Source of the DNA: Molanna angustata
Taxonomy: Eukaryota; Arthropoda; Insecta; Trichoptera; Molannidae
DNA: 64,000 bases
NCBI GenBank assembly: GCA_963576475.1
Contig: OY754968.1
Coordinates: 14,550,616-14,614,615, forward strand
Direction: 5' to 3'
Numbering within the stretch: position 1 is the stretch's first letter; each line of letters begins with the position of its first letter. The translations under genes and the position numbers were made by a program. Positions 24,359 through 34,989 of this stretch are shown here, in pieces. The notes under the pieces were generated by a model. The model ran no database searches and was not told the origin of the DNA. It worked only from the letters and a program-made list of their open reading frames with translations.

Positions 24359-24540
24359 GGGGGCAAGTCTGGTGCAACCGGCGAAATCAAAACCCTCACG
24401 ATTACCCATATCATGGATATAATTATTATATGGAGTTCTATAATATCTTTAGATGTCATAGAAATCCATATGATAATTATATCCATGATATGGGTAATCA
24501 CGAGGGTTTTGATTTCGCCGACTAAATCAGACTTGCCCCC
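24359..24540. mobile_element. MITE, same family as 9954-10202, standard length
   Basis: GGGGGCAAGTCTGGT opens ~85-bp inverted arms that meet around gatgtcatag. The closing arm ends acttgccccc. It lacks the 61-bp duplication of the 10-kb copy. There is no coding capacity. Downstream, both copies are followed by similar GT(T)CTATTT, so the true right border could lie slightly further out. Confidence 0.85.
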
Positions 24541-24869
24541 AAGTTCTATTTTTTTTATGACGATACCATTCTGACGATGCTCAGTATAGTGCGATACCGG
24601 TGAATGGAAGTCGTGTTTGCGAAAAACTTAAATAGAACTTAAAATTATATATACTTAATTTTTTTCATAATTCTAGTTTACTAATTACTTTTTTTAAGTA
24701 TCTTCAAAAACAGTAATGATATTGACACTTTTTATTAATTTATACTTAAATGTTTTTTGTGTTAACTATGATATTTCCTATATATTTTCATTTTAATAAA
24801 AAACAATAATAGTAATGCCAGATAAATTGAAGACCCGGTTTCAATGATATTCGATAATTATTCATTGAT

Positions 24870-25370
24870 TGAACTACTCGATCAGTGATCATTATAATAC
24901 ATTATTCATTATCTCTAAATCTTCACTGGTTATATCTGATAAATCTTCACTGGCTAAAAGTGCCAGAGAGAATCAAATACAAATTTTGTTTGTTGACTTT
25001 CAAAGCGATCCATGGCATGGCTCCCACGTATCTTTCAGACTTCTGCATCCCTCTCACCGTAAACGAGCGACAACAAACACTTCGGTCAGCCACCACATCC
25101 GTGATTGGCAAGTTGACTGAAATAAATAGAGTCAACACTTCATCCTTCGGTGATCGTGCTTTTGCTGTGGCCGGACCAGTCTCGTGGAATAAACTACCAC
25201 CTGAACTGAGGCAAATCGACAACTTAGCACTATTCAGGAAACACCTAAAAACTCACTTCTTCCGCGAGTCTTACAATACAATAACCCCTAATATATTCAA
25301 AGCGCCCTTGAGGTGAGGTTATCACAAAAACGGCGCTATAAAAATAATCCAAATTTATTATTATTATTAT
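24870..25370 (+). pseudogene. CR1/L2-like LINE C-terminal fragment with ATT tail
   Basis: The frame 24885-25316 ends in the conserved C-terminal domain of CR1/L2-type pol proteins. It shows LHWLKVPERIKYK, LTFKAIHGMAPTYLSDF, the RQQTLRS block, FGDRAFAVAGPVSWNKLP, then LRQIDNLALFRKHLKTHFF and the natural TGA at 25314-25316. A short 3' UTR (gttatcacaaaaacggcgct) and a (ATT)n tail at ~25354-25375 follow. The endonuclease and the catalytic RT region are absent, so it is a 5'-truncated copy, though its C-terminus is uninterrupted. Relatives lie at 37225-37560 and 42525-42612 on the other strand. Confidence 0.85.
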
Positions 25371-25379
25371 TCAAATTAT

Positions 25380-27340
25380 TAAAACTTAATTATGTATCGA
25401 AAACACAATCCGGAAGAGGAAATCAGATAAATATGTAAATTCTATAAGAAAAAAAATCTATTCATGTAAGAATTTTGAATTGTGGCCAATATAGATTTTT
25501 TGGGGTGGAATCAAAACATGTATGTAAGTAGAAGTAGGAAGGTACATATCAATTATTCATGCACATGTATGGGAAATTCAGTCATCAAAAGAAAAGTTTC
25601 TAGACAATGTCATCGTTGATTATAAAAGGGTAGAAAAGGTTCGAGTGAATACTCGCTTTTAACAACATGAACGTTTAAAGACAAGGAATACCTTTGTATT
25701 TACTTTCTTTCTTGCCCACAACAAAAGAATTTTTAAACAATAGACGTTAATAAATGATGTCTTTAAATTGTATTTGTGTGTATCCAAAATTATTAATAAA
25801 GAGCATATCCGTTCGATGTTATTTTTCAGAAAGCCGATGTCGTAACAGAATATCCGGTATCAGTCAAAATATAGAAGATAATGAAAAAAATGTTTCTTGG
25901 ATTCAATCCAAAAAGTCGTGAAAGAATTTATCAATAATTTATACTTCACATGGTCAAATAATCAGCCCTGAAAAATGAAAATAATAACAAATATTGCGGA
26001 AATATTAAAAACAAAACAATAATTATACTGATGGTGTTGATGTTGTGGAACTCCATCGTAGAGTAAACCTAATACAAAATTTATCAAATTTCTGATTCAG
26101 GTTCTACAAAGATATATTTTCTTAAAGATACAGAAATATACAACAACAGAAGACTACCCGAAAGACGTGCGAATAGATGAGAAGACAGTTAGACCTCCTC
26201 CTTCCAGGATAATCCACCCTCACAAACAAGTCAATTGACCTAATAGAAGAAGAAGAAGAAGGGACGATCGCTTCGGATGATTAGGTTGCAAGAGGTATTT
26301 TAGGGATACACATGTTCCCTCAATGAGCCTCTATGTGTTATAATATGTTAGCTTGTGTGTTTTAATATGATAATTATGTAGCTATTTTATAAAATAATAA
26401 TGGCAACACTGTTGCAAAGTTGCAACAAGGTTTTTGTTGCATCTTACTGTAGTTAACAGCAAGATATTAATGGGGTAACAATTATAAATGTGGCTCAAGA
26501 ACAATACTGTTGTTTCATTATTAATAATAAAATACATAAACAAAACACTATGTATTCAAACAGATGATTTATTTTTATTTAGATCTCAAATGTTGAGTAG
26601 GGTTAAAGTCGCTAATGACACATAAAAAAATATTTTATTGTACATCATACAAAATAAAATAAAAAATTAACCCATTATACAATTTGGGAGTACGATAACA
26701 TCCCGTATGTGAAATTTACGCGAGTAAATTTATGGGATGAAAACTAGGTAGGTACTTATATGGAAAAATGTGAGCTAGATTTTAAGCAGTTTCAGATCGT
26801 TTTAAGACTGACACGTGGCAATCAGCGGAGAAACTATTAAACGGATCAAAATGATTGCTTCAAGACTGACGTCTGATAAGACCTTCAATTACTTGAGTGA
26901 GGTTTCGATTCCATTTGAACGAAAAATGAGACCACGCCGATGAAAGGCACGTATTTCTATATTTGATCATTGAAAGGGATAGAAGCCTTTCGAAATGAGA
27001 TATTGAATTACTGTTAACACCTTGTCAATAGTAGTGAAAGTAAATCATTTAGTGAAAAATATAGTATTTAATATCTACAATAAATACTTTATCATGATTA
27101 ATAATATGTACTAAATTTAAAAAATATTTATGAAATATTAGCTTCTTATAATCATCACACCTTTTTACGTTTCCAAATTTATCTAATGCTTTCACGACCA
27201 ACTTAACGTTGATGTTCGGAATACGTAAAAAAATTCTCACTGTTCGAATTTTAAACCAAATTGTTAAAAGTTTGGAGAAAAAAAGTAGCAATAATCGCAC
27301 CTCTGATAAACCTCCATGAGAGTGCTTTTAAAAAGATGGG
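25380..27340. other. Mostly unassigned; possible GAA-tailed LINE remnant at 26140-26265
   Basis: The (GAA)n run near 26247 follows sequence without clear coding motifs, so a LINE tail is only likely. TATAAAAGGG at ~25621 resembles a TATA box, but the ATG after it stops within four codons. The rest is AT-rich. Confidence 0.3.
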
Positions 27341-27343
27341 TCG

Positions 27344-27460
27344 ATGGCAGAGAGGTTAGCGCACTAGGCTAGTAATCCAGTGGTCGCGAGTTCGAATCCT
27401 ACCTCGACCGATTCCGTTCACCGATAGAACAAGCATTTTTAAACAAAATATATATAAACT
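27344..27460 (+). repeat. tRNA-derived SINE, family 2 (best head)
   Basis: The sequence from gtcgatggcagagaggttag to ctacctcgaccg can be laid on a tRNA: box A TGGCAGAGAGG, an anticodon-loop-like CTAGTAA, box B GTTCGAATCC, and an acceptor stem GGTCGA/TCGACC that pairs. The T-stem pairs poorly, and the downstream body (gattccgttcaccgatagaacaagcattt) recurs at 50640 and 55195, so it is a SINE. A degenerate true tRNA gene is the less likely alternative. Confidence 0.7.
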
Positions 27461-27950
27461 TGAACTCGTTATTACCACTAAGATAAACCATAAAAAAACA
27501 TTCGTTTGTTTATAGAAAATATATAATTTACTTAATTTGTATATATGTATGACTAAAAAATATTACATCTTTATGTTAACTAAATATGTATGTCCACATA
27601 TTTTTTATGAATAAATGTTTTTAAAAAGCAACCATAAGAAGTTTGAAAACCACCGATAATGCCTGATTAGATTGTGCTGTAAAATAAATATAAATAAAAA
27701 AAAATATGAGAAGCTTTAAACGAGTATCAACTTGACGAAAGAAAACAAATTAATTTTAATTTTTACAGAGAAAATCCAAAGAGTTTCATTATATCACAAA
27801 AATTACAAACAATGAGAAATAACTTTATGAGGAGCCACTGAGTGGTATCAATGAAAATTAATATTGTTATTTTTCCTAATACTCGTACCTTAGTGCTGCA
27901 AATTATACCAGAAAAAATAGCGAAGAAAGCCAAATGAATATGATTTATTA

Positions 27951-28151
27951 TCCAACTGTCGATTCGTTCATGAGAATTCAATTCTCTTAATGAATCGACA
28001 TTATTAAGCCAAGATGCGTGTACGAAGGAAAATTTTGTATGGCGTAGTGGACTTTTTGCATGCTAATAACACCAACTAGAGGCCTCGCAGCATATATGTT
28101 CCCATACATGGATTTACTCAGAATTCGAAGTAGAACATTTTATGTGAGTTT

Positions 28152-28186
<35 letters not shown>

Positions 28187-28983
28187 GTGTTTGTGTGTCT
28201 GTGTGTCGGTGTGTCCCCACCCCTTATAACTTTTGATCCGCTCAATGCACAGAGCCCAAATTTTCCGAATATATAGACAGTTATAGGCCTACAAAACTTT
28301 TATACTCAGAATTGTGAATATTTGATTCAGTCAGGGGTTATCAACTTTTGAAATTTTGATTTATTTTTCCATATATCTCAGAAGCCGTAAAAGCCAGAAC
28401 GCTGAAAATTGGTATAAGTATAGACAAATACAAAAGCTCAAAATGATTTTTTTTTAAATTCCAGGGTTACTCAAACATTTTTATTAAGAAAAATATTTTT
28501 TTATGATAAATTTATGAGTTTAACTGCCTATATTTCCATTTTTTCTAAAAATATCGAAAAAAGCCGAAACACCCCAACTAGATAATTTAATTTTCTATAA
28601 AAAATAATAACATCGTATTAGCACATCTCAATTTTTTTTAACAATTTTTATAAAAATTGAATTTAGTGACGACATTGCTTTATACAATTTGTATGGCAGT
28701 AGCCTACACACAATATCTAAGAAGACTTAATAGTTTGATACTAATCTCCAAACATACATACATACCATCATGCTGTTTTCATATTCTGGGTAGAACCAAA
28801 GGACTGACCTCCATACTATCCTATCTTGACATACATACATATCTAGGTATATGTGTTGTATAGAAAACCAAATATCTTAAAATATTAAATCATTTGTATT
28901 TATGGGTTTATAGTTTGGTACTTATTCTAACTATACGAACTATCGCTATCGACAGTTGGATCTCATGTGTTACATGCAACTAA
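27951..28983 (+). mobile_element. Non-autonomous Helitron-like element, copy 2
   Basis: This is the best-preserved copy of the family. It is flanked by A at 27950 and T at 28984, starts TCCAACTGTCGATTCGTTCA, and ends with hairpin CATGT-gtt-ACATG (28964-28976), CAA and CTAA. The A^T insertion site, 5' TC, 3' hairpin and CTRR agree with Helitrons. The first ~55 bases form their own stem: gtcgattcgttcatgagaat pairs with the following attctcttaatgaatcgac. A (GT)n tract lies at ~28149-28205. No Rep or helicase reading frame is present, so it is non-autonomous. The plus-strand frame 28657-28863 is inside it and not a gene. Confidence 0.8.
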
Positions 28984-29144
28984 TTTGATATAAAAATGTC
29001 ATTGTAAAGGTATTGTATATCCATTATATTAAATAATTGAACAGTTGTAATCTTATAGTTCTACAAATTAATCTGTTTTGATGTTTCATATAAACGTTTT
29101 CTCAATCAGTCGAAGTTGTAATATATTCAATCAATTTAAAGACT

Positions 29145-29945
29145 GTTCTTCCCCCACCACCACCCGTTCTGCTTATGGGGACTAAAAACGGCCCCTTGCA
29201 AAACTCTGAAAGAACACATATGAACGTAAGAAGAGTCCGGAGAACTCTAAAACCTTGCAGACACTGCATTTAGAGTGCCAAAGAGAGCAGATTATAAGGG
29301 AGCAGTAGGTTCGTCGTGCACTGAAAGTGAAGATATTTTTTCACCGTATTTTTGACAAAAAGTCTTGAATGCTCTGAAGTTGCTCTTCGTGGCTACAAGG
29401 TCCGCATGTCCAATGGGGCCAAAGGAATTCCCTCGAACATCGTTGTAGAGTTCTCGTCGGAATGTTGACACGGAGAAGTTAGTGCATTCCCATAGGATAT
29501 GCTCAGAAGTCTGATCAGAGTTACCACAAAGCTGACATGAGGAGGAATCGGATAAGTGAAAACGAAAAAGGTAACTTTTGAAACTGCCGTGCCCAGTTAG
29601 GAATTGCGTTGTCCAATAATCAGGAATAATCCAAGATGATGAAATACGGGTCCTCACATCAGGAAGACATAAGAATGTCAGTCAGCCCACGGAAGAAGAC
29701 GACCAGCGATTTTGCCAAGCGTCTAGAAGTGAATTTTGAGTTAAGTTTTCAATCACTCCACGAAAGGTGGGTAAATTCACGGGTGTGAGAGATACTCCAC
29801 CCAAAATTGAGCTTCGACCCCTATACCTACAGGTTGTAAATTGAAGCTCGTCGTTGTGTTTCTAGATCAAGAGGAGCCACACCTGTAAGAATAGGAAGTG
29901 TGTCAGTTGCGCAGGTTCTGTAAGCCTTAAGCTTTAAAGACTATG
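29145..29945 (-). pseudogene. R1-like LINE 3' fragment (RNase H/zinc-knuckle end and 3' UTR)
   Basis: On the minus strand the frame 29657-29292 carries the pol C-terminus: TTQFLTGHGSFKSYLFRF, then the knuckle-like CQLCGNSDQTSEHILWEC, which is CX2CX8HX4C as in R1/Jockey-group LINEs, and a short end with the stop at ~29292. Upstream (29660-29945), broken frames contain AYRTCATDTLPILTGVAPLDLE, also typical. The 3' UTR is ~29145-29290. A second copy lies in opposite orientation at 30606-31068 and a third 3' end at 52708-52850. Multiple stops show it is dead. The clade within the R1/I/Jockey group is uncertain. Confidence 0.8.
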
Positions 29946-30117
29946 TGAGATATGAATTTTATGAAACGATAGCCAATAATTTATCATGGGATTAAACACA
30001 TACATAAAAATGTGTGTTAGTCGCAGATCACGCATCTCATTTCCATCGCAATCATAATTTACCTGTGTCACTCGATACTTTCATTTAAGTCTATAACCAA
30101 CTGGTATATATATTTAG

Positions 30118-30232
30118 GAAAAAAGTTCGAGAAATGTTTCGTGTTCAGAAAATAAATCTACTTACATGCCTGTTATGGCTGGCAACGTTACCGTCATGCG
30201 TCACCTGTCTATCGAGCGAAAATTACATTTTG
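30118..30232 (+). CDS. Candidate host exon encoding a signal peptide
   Basis: An ATG at 30134 opens 33 codons: a short basic start (MFRVQK), a hydrophobic core (LLTCLLWLATL), and a polar end with Cys and small residues (PSCVTC before LSSEN), like an eukaryotic secretion signal with cleavage near residue 25. The frame runs straight into GTGAGT at 30233-30238, a strong splice-donor sequence. Upstream, tatatatatttag ending at 30117 can serve as acceptor, or the same A/T run can be a TATA-like promoter. No repeat family in the window covers it. I could not identify downstream exons, so the product is unknown and the call may be chance. Confidence 0.3.
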
Positions 30233-30605
30233 GTGAGTTCAAATTTGATGCCTCATCACGTTTTGGAAAAATATATCCTGTCAGAGTAAAGCACCAATGA
30301 CAGAAGGTCTCTTCGTTTAATTTTGTCTTCAACAATTCAACGCGAGTAATATTTGAGCGTGACAACTATTGCCGAATTAGTTTCCCAAGAATCCAAATAT
30401 TTCTGCAGCCTTCAATCAAACTATGGGCCTGATAAGCCAAAACGGTAGTCGGTAGTAAAAATCGTTGTAATAAATGTGTCTTCGTAATAACAAGTAAAAA
30501 TTGGGAAAAATATTGTTTAAAAATATCATCATTATATATTTTAATGAATAAAAATTTAAAACAAATTTTAGATGAAATCATAGAGAAGAAATAACCGTTG
30601 TCTAT

Positions 30606-31068
30606 GGAAAACGAAACTAATTGGACTACGCAATTTCTTACTGGAAACGGTGCTCAAAAAAAATCTTTTTTGTTTACACTTATCCGATTTGCCCTCATAT
30701 CAGCTTTGTGATAACCCTTATCAGACTTCTAAGCATATCCTATGGGTATTCAAAATATTGCACTTATGCCGTGACAACATTCCGACGAGAAATCTACAAC
30801 TGTGTCAGAGGGATTTTCCTTGGAACCATTGGAGATGCGGATTTTGTAGCCACGAAGAGGAACTTTAGGACTTTGAAGACTTTTTGAGCAGTGAGCCAGC
30901 TAATGAGCTCTATTAAGCACTTTAAGTGTAGTATCTACAATGTTCAAGAGTTCTCTGGACTCTTCTATGTTCTTCATGTGTTCTTTAAGAGATTTACAAG
31001 GGGCCGTTATTAATCCCCATAAGCAGAACGTGTGGTGGGGAAAGAACACTCCACCATCTGTCAAAAAC
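30606..31068 (+). pseudogene. R1-like LINE 3' fragment, inverted relative to 29145-29945
   Basis: It matches the minus-strand copy ~1 kb to the left: WTTQFLTGNG, the TFRREIYNCVRG stretch, GDADFVATKRNFRTLKTF and the same 3' UTR (aaggggccgttattaatccc, cataagcagaacg). Frames shift several times, and the knuckle cysteines are lost in part. The two copies could in principle form a long inverted repeat, but they are well diverged. Confidence 0.75.
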
Positions 31069-31069
31069 T

Positions 31070-31650
31070 CTACATACAAATATATCAGAACGAAACTCAT
31101 CATGTTCACTATAAACGTGGTAGGTATTTGCTGAAAAAATGACGTAAATAACGTTTAAAAATTGTGTAACCATTCTATAGAAATGGAGATTAACCTGGTT
31201 CAGCCAAAGTTTTATGTAAAAATGTACCAAGTAGCTGGATTAAAATCGGGATTAATACATTTATAGATAGGAATATAATACAAAAAATGCTCATTTGTTT
31301 TTCAAACCAAGATAATTCATTCCTTGCTCAAAAACGCTCATCGAAAATAAACTAAGACGAGAGACTAACACAGAGGGTTTATTACGAACAATAAAGTTCC
31401 CGCATCAGTATGAGCCGTCAAATTAAAATGGTTGGTTCGGCCAAGTGTGAAGGAGTAGTGAACAATTAATCTGCGTTCCGATAAAATTGAGTGGAATCTA
31501 AATCCTTCAGCAAACAAATAACACAGCATCATACGGGCACATCGTGTTTAAAAAGGTCGGTCCTGTAATACATATTATATCAACGTACGAATATACCAGA
31601 TGTATCTACACCATGTAGGGAATAGTTCAACATCTTTTATTTCTTAAACT
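31070..31650. other. No recognisable gene
   Basis: I saw no motif here. The minus frame 30900-31230 overlaps the LINE 3' UTR and is antisense. Confidence 0.4.
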
Positions 31651-31654
31651 TATT

Positions 31655-31846
31655 TTGTATAGCTCCACGGGTAACTAACAGGTCAAATATTAAGTTAACA
31701 CGTGCCCACACTATGGAGGCTGATGACAGTTATCATCTCACAGATCCAGACTGAAAACACAATTAATGACTGTCTCCTCCGGAATTGGACCCAGGTTTTG
31801 GCTCAGCGGGTCAAATATCCAAACAACTAAACCACCAAGGCCGACA
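31655..31846 (-). repeat. tRNA-derived SINE, family 1 (diverged)
   Basis: On the minus strand it reads gtcggccttggtggtttag with a box-A-like motif, a weakened box B (gggtccaattccggaggaga) and the family body with gtgggcacgtgttaa. It is more diverged than the 22.6-kb copy. Confidence 0.75.
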
Positions 31847-31930
31847 GAAATCGATTTTATGAGAGCATATTTTTGCGTTGTTTTAATGTTGATTAAAATT
31901 ATTTTTTAGGCCGCCAGTATTTGAAGAATT

Positions 31931-32470
31931 CTATTTACTTACTTACTTTACGTGTCCGGGTTAGATTCTGCCACTCCAGTAAGCCGCGACTTTCATCGCT
32001 TTGTCATTGGCCATAATCAGGTCCCCAGGTGTACAGCCTCCCCTCATCAGTGGACACATCAGTAGGTGGCTGTCATCCTGGGTTTCGCCACAATCACAAC
32101 AAACATCATCATTTGCAGGCAAGTACCCCCACCTCTTGAGGTTCTTCTTGCATCGAGTGACACCAGCTCTCAGCCTATTGAGGGTAGTCCAAATAGAGTA
32201 TGGGAGATGTTCGCCCAATCGTGCACCCTCTTGTAAGTCAGTCTGTGACGTCGCTCCAAAATCCAGCTTCCATAGCTCTTCTCTCCGTTGCTGTGAAGTC
32301 TCAACAGGGGAGGTAGTTTTGATAAAACTATTTCTAGACTTGAGACGCGACGTAACTGGCTGATGGTGATGCAGGGGGTGTCTTCGGTCGTGAAATTGTT
32401 TGTATCTCTCCGCATCTGCCGCAGTCCTTCGTCGTATGTAAGGTGGAGCGATTCCGATTATTGGGTATAG
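31931..32470 (-). pseudogene. LINE pol C-terminal fragment with knuckle and (GTAA)n tail
   Basis: On the minus strand one frame gives LPYSIWTTLNRLRAGVTRCK, then CCDCGETQDDSHLLMCP, a CX2C-H-C metal-binding motif of the kind that ends many insect LINE pol proteins, and a stop at 31961. The upstream part (32170-32415) is in another frame (ERRHRLTYKRVHDWANIS), so a frameshift near 32200 disrupts it. The 3' end on this strand is (GTAA)n at ~31931-31947. The clade was not determined. Confidence 0.7.
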
Positions 32471-32759
32471 CTTTTCGATAAAATATAGAATTCTATTTTA
32501 AAACAATTAATGTTTTTAAGTAATCAATTATGTATGTACGGTATGCGCTTCTAAACCGTTCATCTAATTGCAATGAAAGTTTAGTGAATTGTCGAGCGAA
32601 TACCCGGGACGGTTTCTGGATTTAAACTTATTTCATTTCTTCTGATTCTTCATCGTGTACTAGGTCATTTGACCTGTGAAGGTGGAATATTCTCGGAAAA
32701 GGAGGTCCAATTCACCCTCTATCTCTTTGCGTTGTTGGGTATTTCTGTATTTACAATTT

Positions 32760-32970
32760 CCGTATTTATGTTGACAATTCTATGGTCGTCAAAGCTCTCG
32801 ACGTGGTCTCTCCAAAAGCGAAAACGAATCCCATCTATGGCGGGAAACGAAATTCCACCAAGGCATCGTCTCCCCGGAAGACCACCGAAGAGATGAAGTG
32901 GTAGCTGGACCACAGCTGCACAGGAATAGCTTTCTTGAAAAACAGATCTACGATCTAATATAAGAAGAAG
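32760..32970 (+). pseudogene. Probable RTE-like LINE tail
   Basis: MAGNEIPPRHRLPGRPPKRW-like coding (GRP..RW motif) lies at ~32838-32900, followed by diverged sequence and an (AGAAGA)n tail at ~32962-32972. It is short and degenerate. Confidence 0.45.
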
Positions 32971-33249
32971 AAGCTATTCCACAAAGGAATTTATTGAAAA
33001 TGGTCGATTTAGGAATAAGAACATAAATGTTATTTGATTTTTCTCTGAAAAGATTGATACGGAAGGCATTGCGAGGAGGTACTGCAGGAACGGGATGTAC
33101 TGCAGGATGGTATGGACTGAAGATACAAAAATTATAGGTTTCATAAACATCGACCCTTTTCAATTATACACGGGCAATACAAAGATTGCAGGGTTTCGCT
33201 AGTTACCTATATTGATTGATTAGTTAGTAAACAAACACTTCCTTGCACC

Positions 33250-33432
33250 CTGCGCAAGTGGCGATTTTATTGAAAAATTGCAATTTCTTCCAACTAAATA
33301 GTATTTCCAGCCCAGGGAAACAATATTTACGTGAGAAATTAATTTAAATAAATTTCTTATCTGCTGAGGATCGAACCCTGGACGCCCGCACATAAGCTAA
33401 ACGACTTACTAACTGTGCTACGGCTGTTGGCG
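33250..33432 (-). repeat. tRNA-derived SINE, family 3 (single copy seen)
   Basis: On the minus strand the head is gccgtagcacagttagtaag, box B is GGGTTCGATCC and the T-arm is pairable, followed by a non-tRNA body running through tgtttccctgggctgg. No other copy is in the window, so a decayed tRNA-like sequence is an alternative. Confidence 0.5.
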
Positions 33433-33439
33433 GTCTATA

Positions 33440-34730
33440 TAAATATGAAACTTGAAAGTATGCTAAAATACCCAAGCATAATTTTTAGCCTATATATGTT
33501 TTTTCGGCAATTTGTTCGGAATAAGTAACAATTTGGTTCATTCTTGAAGAAAAAGTCCGATTATGTCCGACCGATTAAAATCCTTATTTGTAAGAAAACA
33601 ATAGATTGTTTTTATTCACGAAACAAGATTGGTTTGCAATACATTGCGAAGCAAAAATACAAAACCAGACCAGAGTGAATTGTGAAAGCTAAGCTCCATT
33701 TTTGTGCTTTGAGCATTATACCAAACCCACAAGGATAGGTCAGAAGTCAGAAGTCCGTTCGTGCCCGCTATTTCAGCAGGCGGTTTGGAAAAGCAGTTTA
33801 AAAATTTGCAGATGTGTCTGTCACGTAAGTGAAATAAAATGGGAAAGCGTGAGGTGCATTCGGCGTTCAACCAATTTGTGTGTCGATCCGACCACCGTGT
33901 GCCATAACAGAGGAATAAAGAGAATTATTCTTAAACGTAAATAAGTAAATACGCATTTGGTCTCCGGGGATCCCAGGCTTGATAAAATTCTAAATAATAC
34001 AACACAAATTTTCATAAAAGCAACGCAGATTTACATGAAAACGGCGGGATGTTTTCCATTTTGTTCGCGATTTGAATAGCTTCACCAATAGTTTTCACTC
34101 TTGAATGTATTATGTTCTGGTGTTGCTCCCTATCGCAGTTAATAATCTTATTTAATTAAAGCATTGATTCTCTTGTCCCGTTTTGTGAATTCGTAACAAG
34201 GAAAAGGTTAATATTTCCACAGACGCGCCGAGTAAAACTTATTTTTCTGTATTGTTATATAAGAATTCATTTCTTACCTTTGTCTCAGGATTATCGGGTC
34301 TCTCGAGATTACGAAACGTTTTAATGTAGGTACATACCTGTGAACAAAACACAAATAATATTCTTTAATAACAATATCCAGGTGAATAAAAAAAAGGTTA
34401 TATATGTACAACACCAACGATGATCTTAATTAAGGAAACTTATAATGACAATGGTGAATTTTCTCAACACATTAAGATACTATTTACAGTGCCAAAAAGG
34501 TATATTTTAAAAACAATAATCATATACTCGTATAATTAAAATATTGTATGTCTTGAATATTTTGTAAATATTTTAATTCAAGGTAAAAAAAAGCTAATGA
34601 ATATATCATCAAAATCACAAAAAGTATTTGATAACATAATGAATGAAAGGGTTTTTGTTGCTTAACTACGTTAATCTGCACATTCGTTTACACTTCTTAT
34701 ACTCTACTTATTTCTACTAGAGACCTGAAT
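33440..34730. other. No convincing gene
   Basis: 33702-33944 (+) gives a Cys-containing 80-codon frame with GTAAGT at ~33827 inside it. The antisense frame is equally open, and no family fits. The rest is AT-rich. Confidence 0.35.
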
Positions 34731-34734
34731 TATT

Positions 34735-34985
34735 CGCGTTATTTTTTTAGAAAGGGGTGTTATTTTTGTAGAAAAGCGGTGGTGTTATTCGCGTTATATT
34801 TATGGAAAAGGGGTATTATTTTTGTAGAAAAGGGGTGTTAAATATATAACGCGAATACGTTATATTTTTGGAAAAGGGGTGTTATTATTCACGTTATATT
34901 TTTGGAAAAGGGTTGTTATATTTGTAGAAAAACCATGTTATTATTCTCGTTATTATTTTGGAAAAAAGGTGATTGTGAAAAGTGA
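34735..34985. repeat. Irregular tandem repeat (GTTATATTTTTGGAAAAGGGG type)
   Basis: Variants of tattcgcgttatatt plus tggaaaaggggtgttat recur about every 23-50 bp, alternating with tttttgtagaaaaggggtg. Unit boundaries drift, so the period is not fixed. Confidence 0.7.
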
Positions 34986-34989
34986 AAGG

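Noticed and set aside
25610..25690. TATAAAAGGG followed by an ATG, considered as a promoter and start
   Set aside because: The ATG is followed by a stop after three codons, and no exon structure is visible.
27344..27416. tRNA gene candidate with pairing acceptor stem
   Set aside because: The T-stem pairs badly and the downstream sequence recurs with other copies as a SINE body, so it is annotated as SINE family 2.
33702..33944. Cysteine-containing 80-codon frame, considered as a small secreted inhibitor-type exon
   Set aside because: The cysteine spacing fits no domain that I know, the antisense frame is equally open, and a GTAAGT lies in mid-frame.
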